Origin: Cyanobacteriota bacterium
Lineage (GTDB): Bacteria; Cyanobacteriota; Cyanobacteriia; SKYG9
Reading direction: 5' to 3'
NCBI GenBank assembly: GCA_025054735.1
Contig: JANWZG010000141.1
Coordinates: 1-8,963, forward strand
DNA length: 8,963 nt
Shown one piece after another: positions 1 to 5,457 of the stretch. The notes beneath the pieces are model-generated. The model saw only the letters and a program-made list of their open reading frames with translations, searched no databases and was not told where the DNA came from. Position numbers and translations under genes: made by a program. Each line of letters starts with the position of its first letter. The stretch's first letter is position 1.

Positions 1-956
1 AGATGGACAGCATGGCCTACTATAGTCATCATGGTGAGAAGTTGACTGCCTTTAGCTTGGATCCATTAGTGCAGCGTGTTGGACAGCGCCCCTATCCAGT
101 CGCTCGCACTGATTTACAACATCTTTTGCTAGAAGCTTGCGGGGTTGATCGTGTGCGGCTCAATGCCAAATGTGTGGGTGTGGAGCAGGACGATCGCAGT
201 GCTACGGCTATTTTTGAGGATGGAAGTCGGGCAACGGGTGATGTGATTGTGGCCGCAGATGGTACCCATTCACTGTTGCGGCAATACGTTGTGGGAGAGC
301 CAGTCGAGCGCCAATACGTAGGCTATGTCAATTGGAATGGGTTAGTGCCTGTGAGCGATGCGTTAGCCCCCAAGCATTGTTGGACGATCTATGTTGGCGA
401 CTATAAGCGCGTCTCAATGATGCCAGTAGCGGGCGATCGCTTTTACTTTTTCTTCGATGTACCTCTACCCAAGGGCACGGTTAGCAAACCTGAACACTAT
501 CGGCAAGAGTTGATGGGCTATTTTGAGGGATGGGCTGAGCCTGTGCAAGCATTAATTCAAACCTTGGATCCACAAAAAACAAATCGTGTGGAAATTCATG
601 ACATCAAACCTTTGCAGACCCTGGTACGCGGTCGGGTAGCTCTGCTAGGAGACGCTGCCCACGGTACAGCCCCAGACTTGGGACAGGGTGGTTGCCAAGC
701 TATGGAAGATGCGTTAGAGCTAGCTAATTACCTGGTCACCACTACTATTAGTGTTGAGGATGCGCTGAAACGCTATGAGGAAGCACGCCGCGATCGGGTT
801 GCTGATGTGATTACCCGTGCTCGCAAGCGATCAGACATGACCCATGGCAAAGACCCAGCCAAGACCCAACAGTGGTACGATGAGTTGCGCCACGAGGACG
901 GCACTAACATCATAAATGCAATCTGTAAGACAATCTTGGCAGGGCCGCTGCACTGA
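1..956 (+). CDS. hpxO: FAD-dependent urate hydroxylase (HpxO type), N-terminus cut by window edge
   Basis: Flavoprotein monooxygenase expected to convert urate to 5-hydroxyisourate with NAD(P)H and O2 in the cytosol. The visible 317 residues lack the N-terminal Rossmann GxGxxG segment, so the gene begins upstream; the ATG at base 3 is internal. Visible motifs, numbered from that ATG: AADGTHS at 84-90 (DG motif), YVNWNGL at 108-114, KRVSMMP at 135-141, FYFFFDVPLP at 147-156, and GDAAHGTAPDLGQGG at 216-230 (the second FAD-binding GD motif). The C-terminus ends ILAGPLH. From memory the whole stretch aligns with Klebsiella HpxO with almost no gaps. Its active-site Arg204 and Tyr216 fall on R136 and Y148 here, which implies about 68 missing residues. 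The next gene encodes the enzyme for the product, which supports urate over other aromatic substrates. A related aromatic-ring hydroxylase remains possible but less likely. Confidence 0.85.
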   Translation, partial: MDSMAYYSHHGEKLTAFSLDPLVQRVGQRPYPVARTDLQHLLLEACGVDRVRLNAKCVGVEQDDRSATAIFEDGSRATGDVIVAADGTHSLLRQYVVGEPVERQYVGYVNWNGLVPVSDALAPKHCWTIYVGDYKRVSMMPVAGDRFYFFFDVPLPKGTVSKPEHYRQELMGYFEGWAEPVQALIQTLDPQKTNRVEIHDIKPLQTLVRGRVALLGDAAHGTAPDLGQGGCQAMEDALELANYLVTTTISVEDALKRYEEARRDRVADVITRARKRSDMTHGKDPAKTQQWYDELRHEDGTNIINAICKTILAGPLH

Positions 957-977
957 AGTGCTGCACTAAAGTTAAGC

Positions 978-1346
978 ATGATCATGACTGGTTATCTAAC
1001 AACCCATGTGTTGAATACAGCCCAGGGTTGCCCTGCTGTGGGGCTAACGATCGAACTATGGCGTTTTGAGCAACAAACTGGTGAGAAGCAACTACTCAAA
1101 ACAGTCACTACTAATCATGATGGGCGCACTGATGCACCACTGCTCGCAGGTGATGACTTCCAAGTAGGCTGCTATGAGCTGGTCTTTGTTGTGGGTGACT
1201 ACTTTGCCCAGCAGGGTGTGTCATTGCCAGAGCCACCTTTTCTCAATCGGGTGCCTCTCCAGTTTGGCATCGCTGACGCTGGTGCCCACTACCATGTACC
1301 ACTGCTAGTTTCTCCTTGGTCATATAGCACCTATCGAGGCAGCTAG
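978..1346 (+). CDS. uraH: 5-hydroxyisourate hydrolase (transthyretin-like HIUase)
   Basis: Hydrolyses 5-hydroxyisourate, the product of urate oxidation, to OHCU. At 122 residues it has the usual size of bacterial HIUases. Family signatures are complete: LTTHVLNTAQGCPA near the N-terminus with catalytic His10, DGRTDAP with Arg50, HYHVPLLVSPWSYSTYRGS at 103-122 with His105, and the terminal YRGS tetrapeptide that separates HIUases from vertebrate transthyretins. There is no signal peptide, so it should be cytosolic. Two start codons are possible, ATG at 978 and ATG at 984 (Met3); neither has a strong Shine-Dalgarno, and family members usually have only a few residues before the LTTHVLD motif, so both fit. 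It lies 21 bases after the urate hydroxylase stop and is very probably cotranscribed with it. No OHCU decarboxylase follows. Confidence 0.95.
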   Translation: MIMTGYLTTHVLNTAQGCPAVGLTIELWRFEQQTGEKQLLKTVTTNHDGRTDAPLLAGDDFQVGCYELVFVVGDYFAQQGVSLPEPPFLNRVPLQFGIADAGAHYHVPLLVSPWSYSTYRGS

Positions 1347-1415
1347 ATAGTTTTCAGGACATGGATTCTTGTTTCAAGACTGGTAACAGGGTAATCGGGA
1401 CTAGTTTATTCTTCT

Positions 1416-1419
1416 AAGG
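1416..1419 (+). promoter_or_regulatory. Ribosome binding site supporting a GTG start at 1427
   Basis: AAGG lies 7 bases before GTG at 1427. A second in-frame GTG at 1439 would have no comparable purine tract at proper spacing, so 1427 is preferred as the start of the DUF3038 gene. Confidence 0.5.
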
Positions 1420-1426
1420 TAGGGTT

Positions 1427-2011
1427 GTGAGTGTACTTGTGACTATCCCATCAGCTTCTACTGGCGAAGGGTTGCCCTTAGCAGATCAAATGATTCCAGC
1501 TCAGTTGGCCAATATCAAAGCCCAACTGGACTTGGTGCTGTTGGCGCTAGAGGCATTGGTGGGCATTGGTTCTGAAGCTATGCTCCAGACGGCGGCAGAG
1601 TTGGGCTTAAGCGATATGCTGGCTGATCGGGTGGCCCTCTGGCGGTTGCGGCAGGCCAGTCCGTTGCGGAAAGGACAAGGTGGTCGCAAGAAGTTAGATG
1701 TGGATGAGGCTCGATCGCTGGTGCTGATTAGTTGCCACTTGGCACGTCAACATCAAGCTACAATCCGTAAAGCAGTTGCCCTATTGGAGGAAGCTACCAA
1801 TCAGAACCGTGAACCCCATCGAGTTGCGCAACTCGGCGACTACCTGGATAGCTTTAGCAATGCCTACCAAGAGCGTATGGACGAGGAGGATACCACGTCT
1901 CCGGCTGACCTAAACCGCTTAGCACTCCGGCTTCTGATTGATTTGTTGTTTTACAGCAACCCCAATGGTCATCGTCGCTTGTGGCTAGCCCTCCTTGATC
2001 GCGCCAACTAG
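1427..2011 (+). CDS. DUF3038 family protein (cyanobacterial, function unknown)
   Basis: A 194-residue, mostly helical, soluble protein that I recognise as the cyanobacterial DUF3038 family. Recognisable stretches are LDLVLLALEALVGIGSEAM (34-52), VALWRLRQASPLRKG (69-83), GGRKKLDVDEARSLVLI (85-101), LGDYLDSFSNAYQERM (136-151) and the C-terminal LLFYSNPNGHRRLWLALLDR (173-192). No catalytic motif, signal peptide or membrane segment is visible, and the biochemical role is unknown. The start is a GTG. The next gene is a DUF4335 protein, the partner usually found beside this family, so the two may act together. It follows the urate genes after 80 bases that hold only a weak hairpin (TCTTG/CAAGA, 1367-1379), so it need not share their transcript. 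Confidence 0.85.
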   Translation: MSVLVTIPSASTGEGLPLADQMIPAQLANIKAQLDLVLLALEALVGIGSEAMLQTAAELGLSDMLADRVALWRLRQASPLRKGQGGRKKLDVDEARSLVLISCHLARQHQATIRKAVALLEEATNQNREPHRVAQLGDYLDSFSNAYQERMDEEDTTSPADLNRLALRLLIDLLFYSNPNGHRRLWLALLDRAN

Positions 2012-2019
2012 CGTGTTGC

Positions 2020-2053
2020 TCACTGTGTACTATCGGTCACTGTGTACCATCCA
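2020..2053 (+). repeat. Two-copy 17-bp tandem repeat between the DUF3038 and DUF4335 genes
   Basis: Units at 2020-2036 and 2037-2053 match at 14 of 17 positions, including an uninterrupted TCACTGTGTAC in each. It fills the first part of the 116-base gap between the two genes. It could be a slippage duplication or a paired protein-binding site; the sequence does not decide. Confidence 0.7.
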
Positions 2054-2127
2054 GCAGCGATAACATCCTAATTCTTCTTTGCTCATTATCATGTATTGTT
2101 TACTCGCTTCTCCTCTTACTAGTCCAC

Positions 2128-3729
2128 ATGCCTAAGGTCACCTATCAATACCGATCGCCGACATGCTTGCTGGATGTTGTGGGCACACCATCACGGCTAT
2201 CTCAATGGACAGACCGGCCTGTGTTGAAGGGGGCACGGTTTCAAATCCGATTTTTGGCTGAAGGGGATGGTGGTGAAATCACCATTCGTGGCGATCGTGC
2301 CCAACTAGACACCCTCTGTCTGGCTGTTGACCATTACATGCAACAGATATTGATGGATGATCGATGGTTAGCAATTCCAGTGCTAGCGACTCAGGGGAGA
2401 TGTGAGCAATCAGCAGGGCTAGAACCAGTTCCTAACACTGTAGACAAGTCCGCCTCAGACATTTACCTGCGTCCGGTAGGGCTGTTGAACCATGACTTGG
2501 TGCTGGGTTCTCTAGGAACTAAAGTCAAACCAACTGCTCAGCCAACTCTACGCTTGAGTATGAGTCAACTAGCAGATTTGGTCACAGTTCTGGATCACTA
2601 CAACGCTGAGGTGTTGGCACTGCCGTCGTTGTCAGCAGGGCGATCGTTCCCAATATCCGCAACTCAGTGGCGGGCGATTGCAGCTACGCTTGTGTTGTCA
2701 GTGGGAACAATCGGGGTCTTAGCTCGAATTGCCTCTTCACCGCTGTCAACTTCAATCAGCGCCTCTAAGTCAGTGTCCATGTCTTCAGAGTTGTCTAGCC
2801 ACCTTTACAACAAGGTGCCTACGGGCTTGGCAGACCAAGCCAAGGCCCAGGGTGATCGTCCCCAGCTATCCTTAGAGCAACAATCTGTAGCGCCAGCCCC
2901 ATCCCCCCGACCCCCAACAGCGGCAACTCTGTCTAAGCCATCGCCAGGTGATTCGTCGTTGGATAGGCGGTTGCGCCAACAGCAGACTTCACCAGCACCA
3001 GTGCCTCAAGTTGCACTATCACCGCCTCTTTCGTCGGGTACAAACGATGATTTCCTTTCGTCAGCAGCTTCTATCAACCAACCTGAATTCAATAGCCCTG
3101 AGTTACAGCGGTCAATTACCTCAAATACTCTTCCCACGGCACAAATGCCAGCACCTACCTCGGCAAGAATGATGCCGCCGGGGCAACGGGAGGTAAATCA
3201 GCGATCGGCCAGCAGTTCTAACTCAGACTCCACTCGCCGCGATGCTCCGTCGCCAGCCTCGTCACCATCAGTATTGGATACTATGGCTCCAGTACCCCCA
3301 CCTGCTGCCATGCCAGCGCCAGCGGTTGTGCCTCCATCCACCTCGATCGGACAGACAGCTCGTTCCTCAGGGACTACAAGCGGTGTCGAACCCCAACCCA
3401 CCCTTAGCGAAGTTGATCAAGGTCAGGCTGTGCCTCCAGCACCCTCACTGCCTCAATTGGCAGAACTCAAGCGCTATGTTGAACGTAACTGGCAACCTCC
3501 GTCTAGTCTCACAGAGCCGTTACGCTACCGATTACTTCTCAATGCTGATGGCTCGGTTCAGTCGGTAAAACCTGTAGGCCCTACGGCGTGGCGTTATCGA
3601 TCGACCCTACAGTTTCCTGGTTCAGACCAGCCTTTGGTATCTCCGACTGCAAATCGCCGACCGCTATGGTTATGGTTAGAACTAAAGCCTAGTGGCCAAG
3701 TCCTTGTCTACGAGGAAAGGTCAGAGTAA
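2128..3729 (+). CDS. DUF4335 family protein with one membrane segment and TonB/TolA-like C-terminus
   Basis: A 533-residue protein of a cyanobacterial family of unknown function. Residues 1 to about 168 form the conserved domain: TYQYRSPTCLLDVVGTPSRL (5-24), VLKGARFQIRF (32-42), ITIRGDRAQLDTLC (51-64), IYLRPVGLLNHDLVLG (112-127) and AEVLALPSL (160-168). A hydrophobic stretch at about 181-202 looks like a single membrane helix. It is followed by roughly 235 residues rich in Pro, Ser, Ala, Gln and Thr, probably disordered. The last 90 residues (LPQLAELKRYVERNWQPP, then RYRLLLNADGSVQSVKPVG) recall the ends of TonB and TolA. I infer a cytoplasmic N-terminus, an anchor in the inner or thylakoid membrane, and a flexible arm across the periplasm or lumen. 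No N-terminal signal peptide is visible. The ATG has no clear Shine-Dalgarno. Two overlapping reading frames inside the linker are low-complexity shadows. Confidence 0.8.
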   Translation: MPKVTYQYRSPTCLLDVVGTPSRLSQWTDRPVLKGARFQIRFLAEGDGGEITIRGDRAQLDTLCLAVDHYMQQILMDDRWLAIPVLATQGRCEQSAGLEPVPNTVDKSASDIYLRPVGLLNHDLVLGSLGTKVKPTAQPTLRLSMSQLADLVTVLDHYNAEVLALPSLSAGRSFPISATQWRAIAATLVLSVGTIGVLARIASSPLSTSISASKSVSMSSELSSHLYNKVPTGLADQAKAQGDRPQLSLEQQSVAPAPSPRPPTAATLSKPSPGDSSLDRRLRQQQTSPAPVPQVALSPPLSSGTNDDFLSSAASINQPEFNSPELQRSITSNTLPTAQMPAPTSARMMPPGQREVNQRSASSSNSDSTRRDAPSPASSPSVLDTMAPVPPPAAMPAPAVVPPSTSIGQTARSSGTTSGVEPQPTLSEVDQGQAVPPAPSLPQLAELKRYVERNWQPPSSLTEPLRYRLLLNADGSVQSVKPVGPTAWRYRSTLQFPGSDQPLVSPTANRRPLWLWLELKPSGQVLVYEERSE

Positions 3730-3763
3730 GCTTGTATTGACCGAGAATAATTTCACATCTATA

Positions 3764-3782
3764 CCTGCCTGCTCTGCTCTCT
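3764..3782 (+). repeat. Short CCTG and GCTCT tandem repeats
   Basis: CCTG occurs twice in a row from 3764, immediately followed by GCTCT twice in a row from 3771. These are too short to stand alone, but they lie in the same intergenic gap as the longer duplications at 3819-3879 and add to a picture of local slippage. Confidence 0.35.
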
Positions 3783-3818
3783 AACTCCAAACGTTTCTGC
3801 CAACAGGGCACAGGCTGC

Positions 3819-3850
3819 AAATCTGGTTCAAGATAAATCTAGTTCGAGAT
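3819..3850 (+). repeat. Two-copy 16-bp tandem repeat upstream of the ketoacyl synthase gene
   Basis: Units at 3819-3834 and 3835-3850 agree at 14 of 16 positions (AAATCTGGTTCAAGAT against AAATCTAGTTCGAGAT). They abut directly and end five bases before a second, different tandem repeat. Function unknown; the location in a 174-base gap fits a promoter or operator region. Confidence 0.75.
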
Positions 3851-3855
3851 ATCGT

Positions 3856-3879
3856 TAGTGTCTAAAGTAGTGTCTAAAG
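3856..3879 (+). repeat. Perfect 12-bp tandem duplication upstream of the ketoacyl synthase gene
   Basis: TAGTGTCTAAAG is repeated exactly twice, ending 24 bases before the ATG of the synthase gene. The perfect identity suggests recent slippage or selection for a paired site. No Shine-Dalgarno lies between it and the start codon. Confidence 0.8.
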
Positions 3880-3903
3880 AATTGGCACTACTACTCCTAC
3901 CCC

Positions 3904-5028
3904 ATGACCAAGATTGTCATCACTGGCATCGGCCTCATCTCGGCTCTCGGTTGTTTAGAAGCCACTTGGCAACGGTTGCTGGCAAAAGAGTCCGCAATCA
4001 AGATGCAGCAACCCTTTCCAGAGTTGCCACCCTATCCTCTGGCACTCGTGGATGCGGCACCGTCCTCAAGCTTGGGCCTGTTGCACCAGGCACTAACCCA
4101 CGCCCTTAAGGATGCCAATCTTCAGCCACCGCTGCCAGACTGTGGGGTAGTTGTTGGCTCTAGTCGCAGTCAACAGCACCAGTGGGAAACACTACTAAGG
4201 ACAGGAACGCTAATCGACGGCGAAGTGTGGCTATCGACATTACCCCATACGCCTGCGATCGCCACAGCTCAGCATCTTCAAACTAATGCAGCCGTGCTGG
4301 CTCCAATGGCAGCCTGTGCAACGGGATTGTGGGCCATCGCCCAAGGCTATGAGTTACTTCGGCAAGGTCAACATCAGCAGGTCGTTGTAGGAGCAGTAGA
4401 GACACCCATTACTCCCTTAACCTTAGCTGGCTTTGCTCGCATGGGAGCACTAGCAACCACTGGATGCTATCCCTTTGATCGCCATCGTCAGGGATTGGTC
4501 TTAGGAGAAGCAGCCGTAGTTTTTGTGCTAGAGCAAGCAGCAACTGCTCGTCAACGATCAGCCCCCATCTATGGTCAAATTTTGGGAGCAGGCTTGACGG
4601 CGGATGGTTATCATGTGAGTGCACCGGATCCAAACAATCAGGCAGCGATCGCAGCAATTCATCAATGCCTGCACCATAGTCACCTATCCCCGGATGACAT
4701 TGACTTTATCCATGCCCACGGCACTGCTACCCAGTTAAACGATCGCAATGAAGCTCGCTTGATTCAAGCCATATTTCCAGATGGGATCCCTGTTAGTTCT
4801 ACCAAGGGTGCAACTGGCCATACCCTAGGGGCATCTGGTGCACTAGGAGTTGCCCTCTGTTTACTAGCACTGCGAGATCAAATACTGCCCCCCTGTGTTG
4901 GGCTAACCACTCCTGATGTTGCGCTCAATGTACTGACTACTGCTCAACCTGCCCATGTATGCCATCTGCTCTGCCTCAGCTTCGGCTTTGGAGGGCAAAA
5001 TGCTGTGTTAGCACTGGGAAAAACCTAA
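3904..5028 (+). CDS. Beta-ketoacyl-ACP synthase, FabF-like, short form
   Basis: A condensing enzyme of the thiolase superfamily that would extend an acyl chain with malonyl-ACP in the cytosol. The Cys-His-His triad is present: Cys138 in APMAACATG, His272 in HAHGTATQLND, and His306 in STKGATGHTLGASGALG, with Lys301 also kept. The gate loop GFGGQN (361-366) matches FabF GFGGTN, with Gln for Thr. The N-terminus MTKIVITGIGLISALG is typical. At 374 residues it is about 40 shorter than E. coli FabF. The loss lies mostly between residues 30 and 80, where the usual GxV.dFd segment and the following helices are reduced. It may be a second, specialised synthase beside a housekeeping FabF; the substrate cannot be told from sequence. 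No ACP, ketoreductase or other lipid gene is adjacent. It is preceded by tandem repeats and lacks a clear Shine-Dalgarno. Confidence 0.9.
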   Translation: MTKIVITGIGLISALGCLEATWQRLLAKESAIKMQQPFPELPPYPLALVDAAPSSSLGLLHQALTHALKDANLQPPLPDCGVVVGSSRSQQHQWETLLRTGTLIDGEVWLSTLPHTPAIATAQHLQTNAAVLAPMAACATGLWAIAQGYELLRQGQHQQVVVGAVETPITPLTLAGFARMGALATTGCYPFDRHRQGLVLGEAAVVFVLEQAATARQRSAPIYGQILGAGLTADGYHVSAPDPNNQAAIAAIHQCLHHSHLSPDDIDFIHAHGTATQLNDRNEARLIQAIFPDGIPVSSTKGATGHTLGASGALGVALCLLALRDQILPPCVGLTTPDVALNVLTTAQPAHVCHLLCLSFGFGGQNAVLALGKT

Positions 5029-5126
5029 ATGACTCATAGCAACTGATGGCATACAGCAATACATTTAGTTAACCCTCCTGATTTGTTTATTTAGTCTGGG
5101 TAATTAAACCATGACATCCTGGCAAA

Positions 5127-5142
5127 GGTTCAACAGTGAACC
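5127..5142 (+). other. Perfect 6-bp hairpin GGTTCA-ACAG-TGAACC
   Basis: A stem of six pairs with a four-base loop lies about 100 bases after the ketoacyl synthase stop. No T-run follows, so it is not a convincing intrinsic terminator, and the loop does not fit a tRNA T-arm. Confidence 0.4.
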
Positions 5143-5167
5143 ATCAGTTTGTTGGTAGTGATAAAGA

Positions 5168-5257
5168 AGTAATGATTCAAGTGGAGGTCAGAGAGGGGCT
5201 AGTCCCTCTTGTGGGAACATACCCTACACTCCCTTTCCAGGAAATCATTACCTTTTT
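5168..5257 (+). ncRNA. Candidate structured RNA or dispersed repeat: outer 9-bp stem with two inner hairpins
   Basis: GTAATGATT at 5169-5177 is perfectly complementary to AATCATTAC at 5243-5251. Inside lie AGAGGG/CCCTCT (5192-5197 with 5204-5209) and GTGGG/CCCTAC (5211-5215 with 5222-5227, one bulge). GGAG (5183-5186) can also pair with CTCC (5229-5232). This gives a compact branched fold of about 80 bases. TTTTT at 5253-5257 follows the outer stem, which would suit a 3' end. No match to a named RNA family comes to mind. A palindromic mobile repeat would look the same in one copy, so RNA status is a hypothesis. Confidence 0.35.
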
Positions 5258-5293
5258 AGGACTATCGGTTTGTTAAACTCTGGTTACTGTGAT

Positions 5294-5313
5294 GTGCAGT
5301 CACCCGACTGTGC
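5294..5313 (+). other. 8-bp hairpin in the cyclase leader
   Basis: GTGCAGTC pairs with GACTGTGC around an ACCC loop, with two G-T wobbles. It overlaps a TGTGA-N7-TCACC sequence that resembles a CRP site but has a spacer one base too long. It lies about 145 bases before the cyclase start. Confidence 0.4.
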
Positions 5314-5448
5314 TAGAACGAGTGGGACTGAGCACGAAGCTACGCAGATGTGTAGTAGTGAAGTAGCGCTGTCATCAAACTGACTCAGTATCGTGTAAGT
5401 GATGGTTTCAGAAGGGTTTGTGAACTCAGTAATGATTGTATTAGTCTT

Positions 5449-5452
5449 GGAG
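5449..5452 (+). promoter_or_regulatory. Shine-Dalgarno GGAG for the adenylate cyclase
   Basis: GGAG lies 5 bases before ATG at 5458. A second in-frame ATG at 5467 (Met4) would be 14 bases away, so 5458 is the better start. Confidence 0.6.
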
Positions 5453-5457
5453 TAGCC

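Larger units (their letters stand above)
5029..5457 (+). other. 429-base non-coding leader rich in inverted repeats
   Basis: No convincing gene lies here: the longest small frames are 15 codons (from 5111) and 24 codons (from 5292), neither with a ribosome binding site. Several inverted repeats lie in succession: GGTTCA/TGAACC at 5127-5142, a composite fold at 5168-5257, GTTT/AAAC at 5268-5278, an 8-bp stem with two wobbles at 5294-5313, and ACTGAG/CTCAGT at 5327-5389. The words CTCAGT and AGTAATGATT recur at 5425-5437, just before the cyclase gene. It could be a long structured 5' leader of the cyclase mRNA, one or two small RNAs, or a decayed dispersed repeat. I recognise no known riboswitch, 6S, SRP or Yfr RNA. 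Confidence 0.5.

Noticed and set aside
1367..1379. Hairpin TCTTG-TTT-CAAGA after the HIU hydrolase as an intrinsic terminator
   Set aside because: Only five pairs, low GC and no following T-run.
3242..3568. 108-codon frame overlapping the DUF4335 gene
   Set aside because: It lies in the low-complexity linker of the real gene, has Pro/Arg/Gln-biased composition and no family resemblance: a shadow frame.
5111..5158. 15-codon open frame starting ATGACATCC after the ketoacyl synthase gene
   Set aside because: Too short, without ribosome binding site or recognisable sequence, and it spans the 5127-5142 hairpin.
5288..5304. CRP-like palindrome TGTGA-N7-TCACC upstream of the cyclase gene
   Set aside because: The usual CRP/SyCRP1 spacing is six bases between TGTGA and TCACA; here it is seven, and the last base differs. 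The match is better explained by the overlapping hairpin.
5292..5366. 24-codon open frame starting ATGTGCAGTCACCC in the leader
   Set aside because: It has no ribosome binding site and no recognisable product, and it overlaps the inverted repeats; length is within chance.
5268..5400. Possible remnant of a group II intron or insertion sequence, because of several adjacent hairpins
   Set aside because: No domain V sequence, reverse transcriptase, transposase or terminal inverted repeats with target duplication could be seen.
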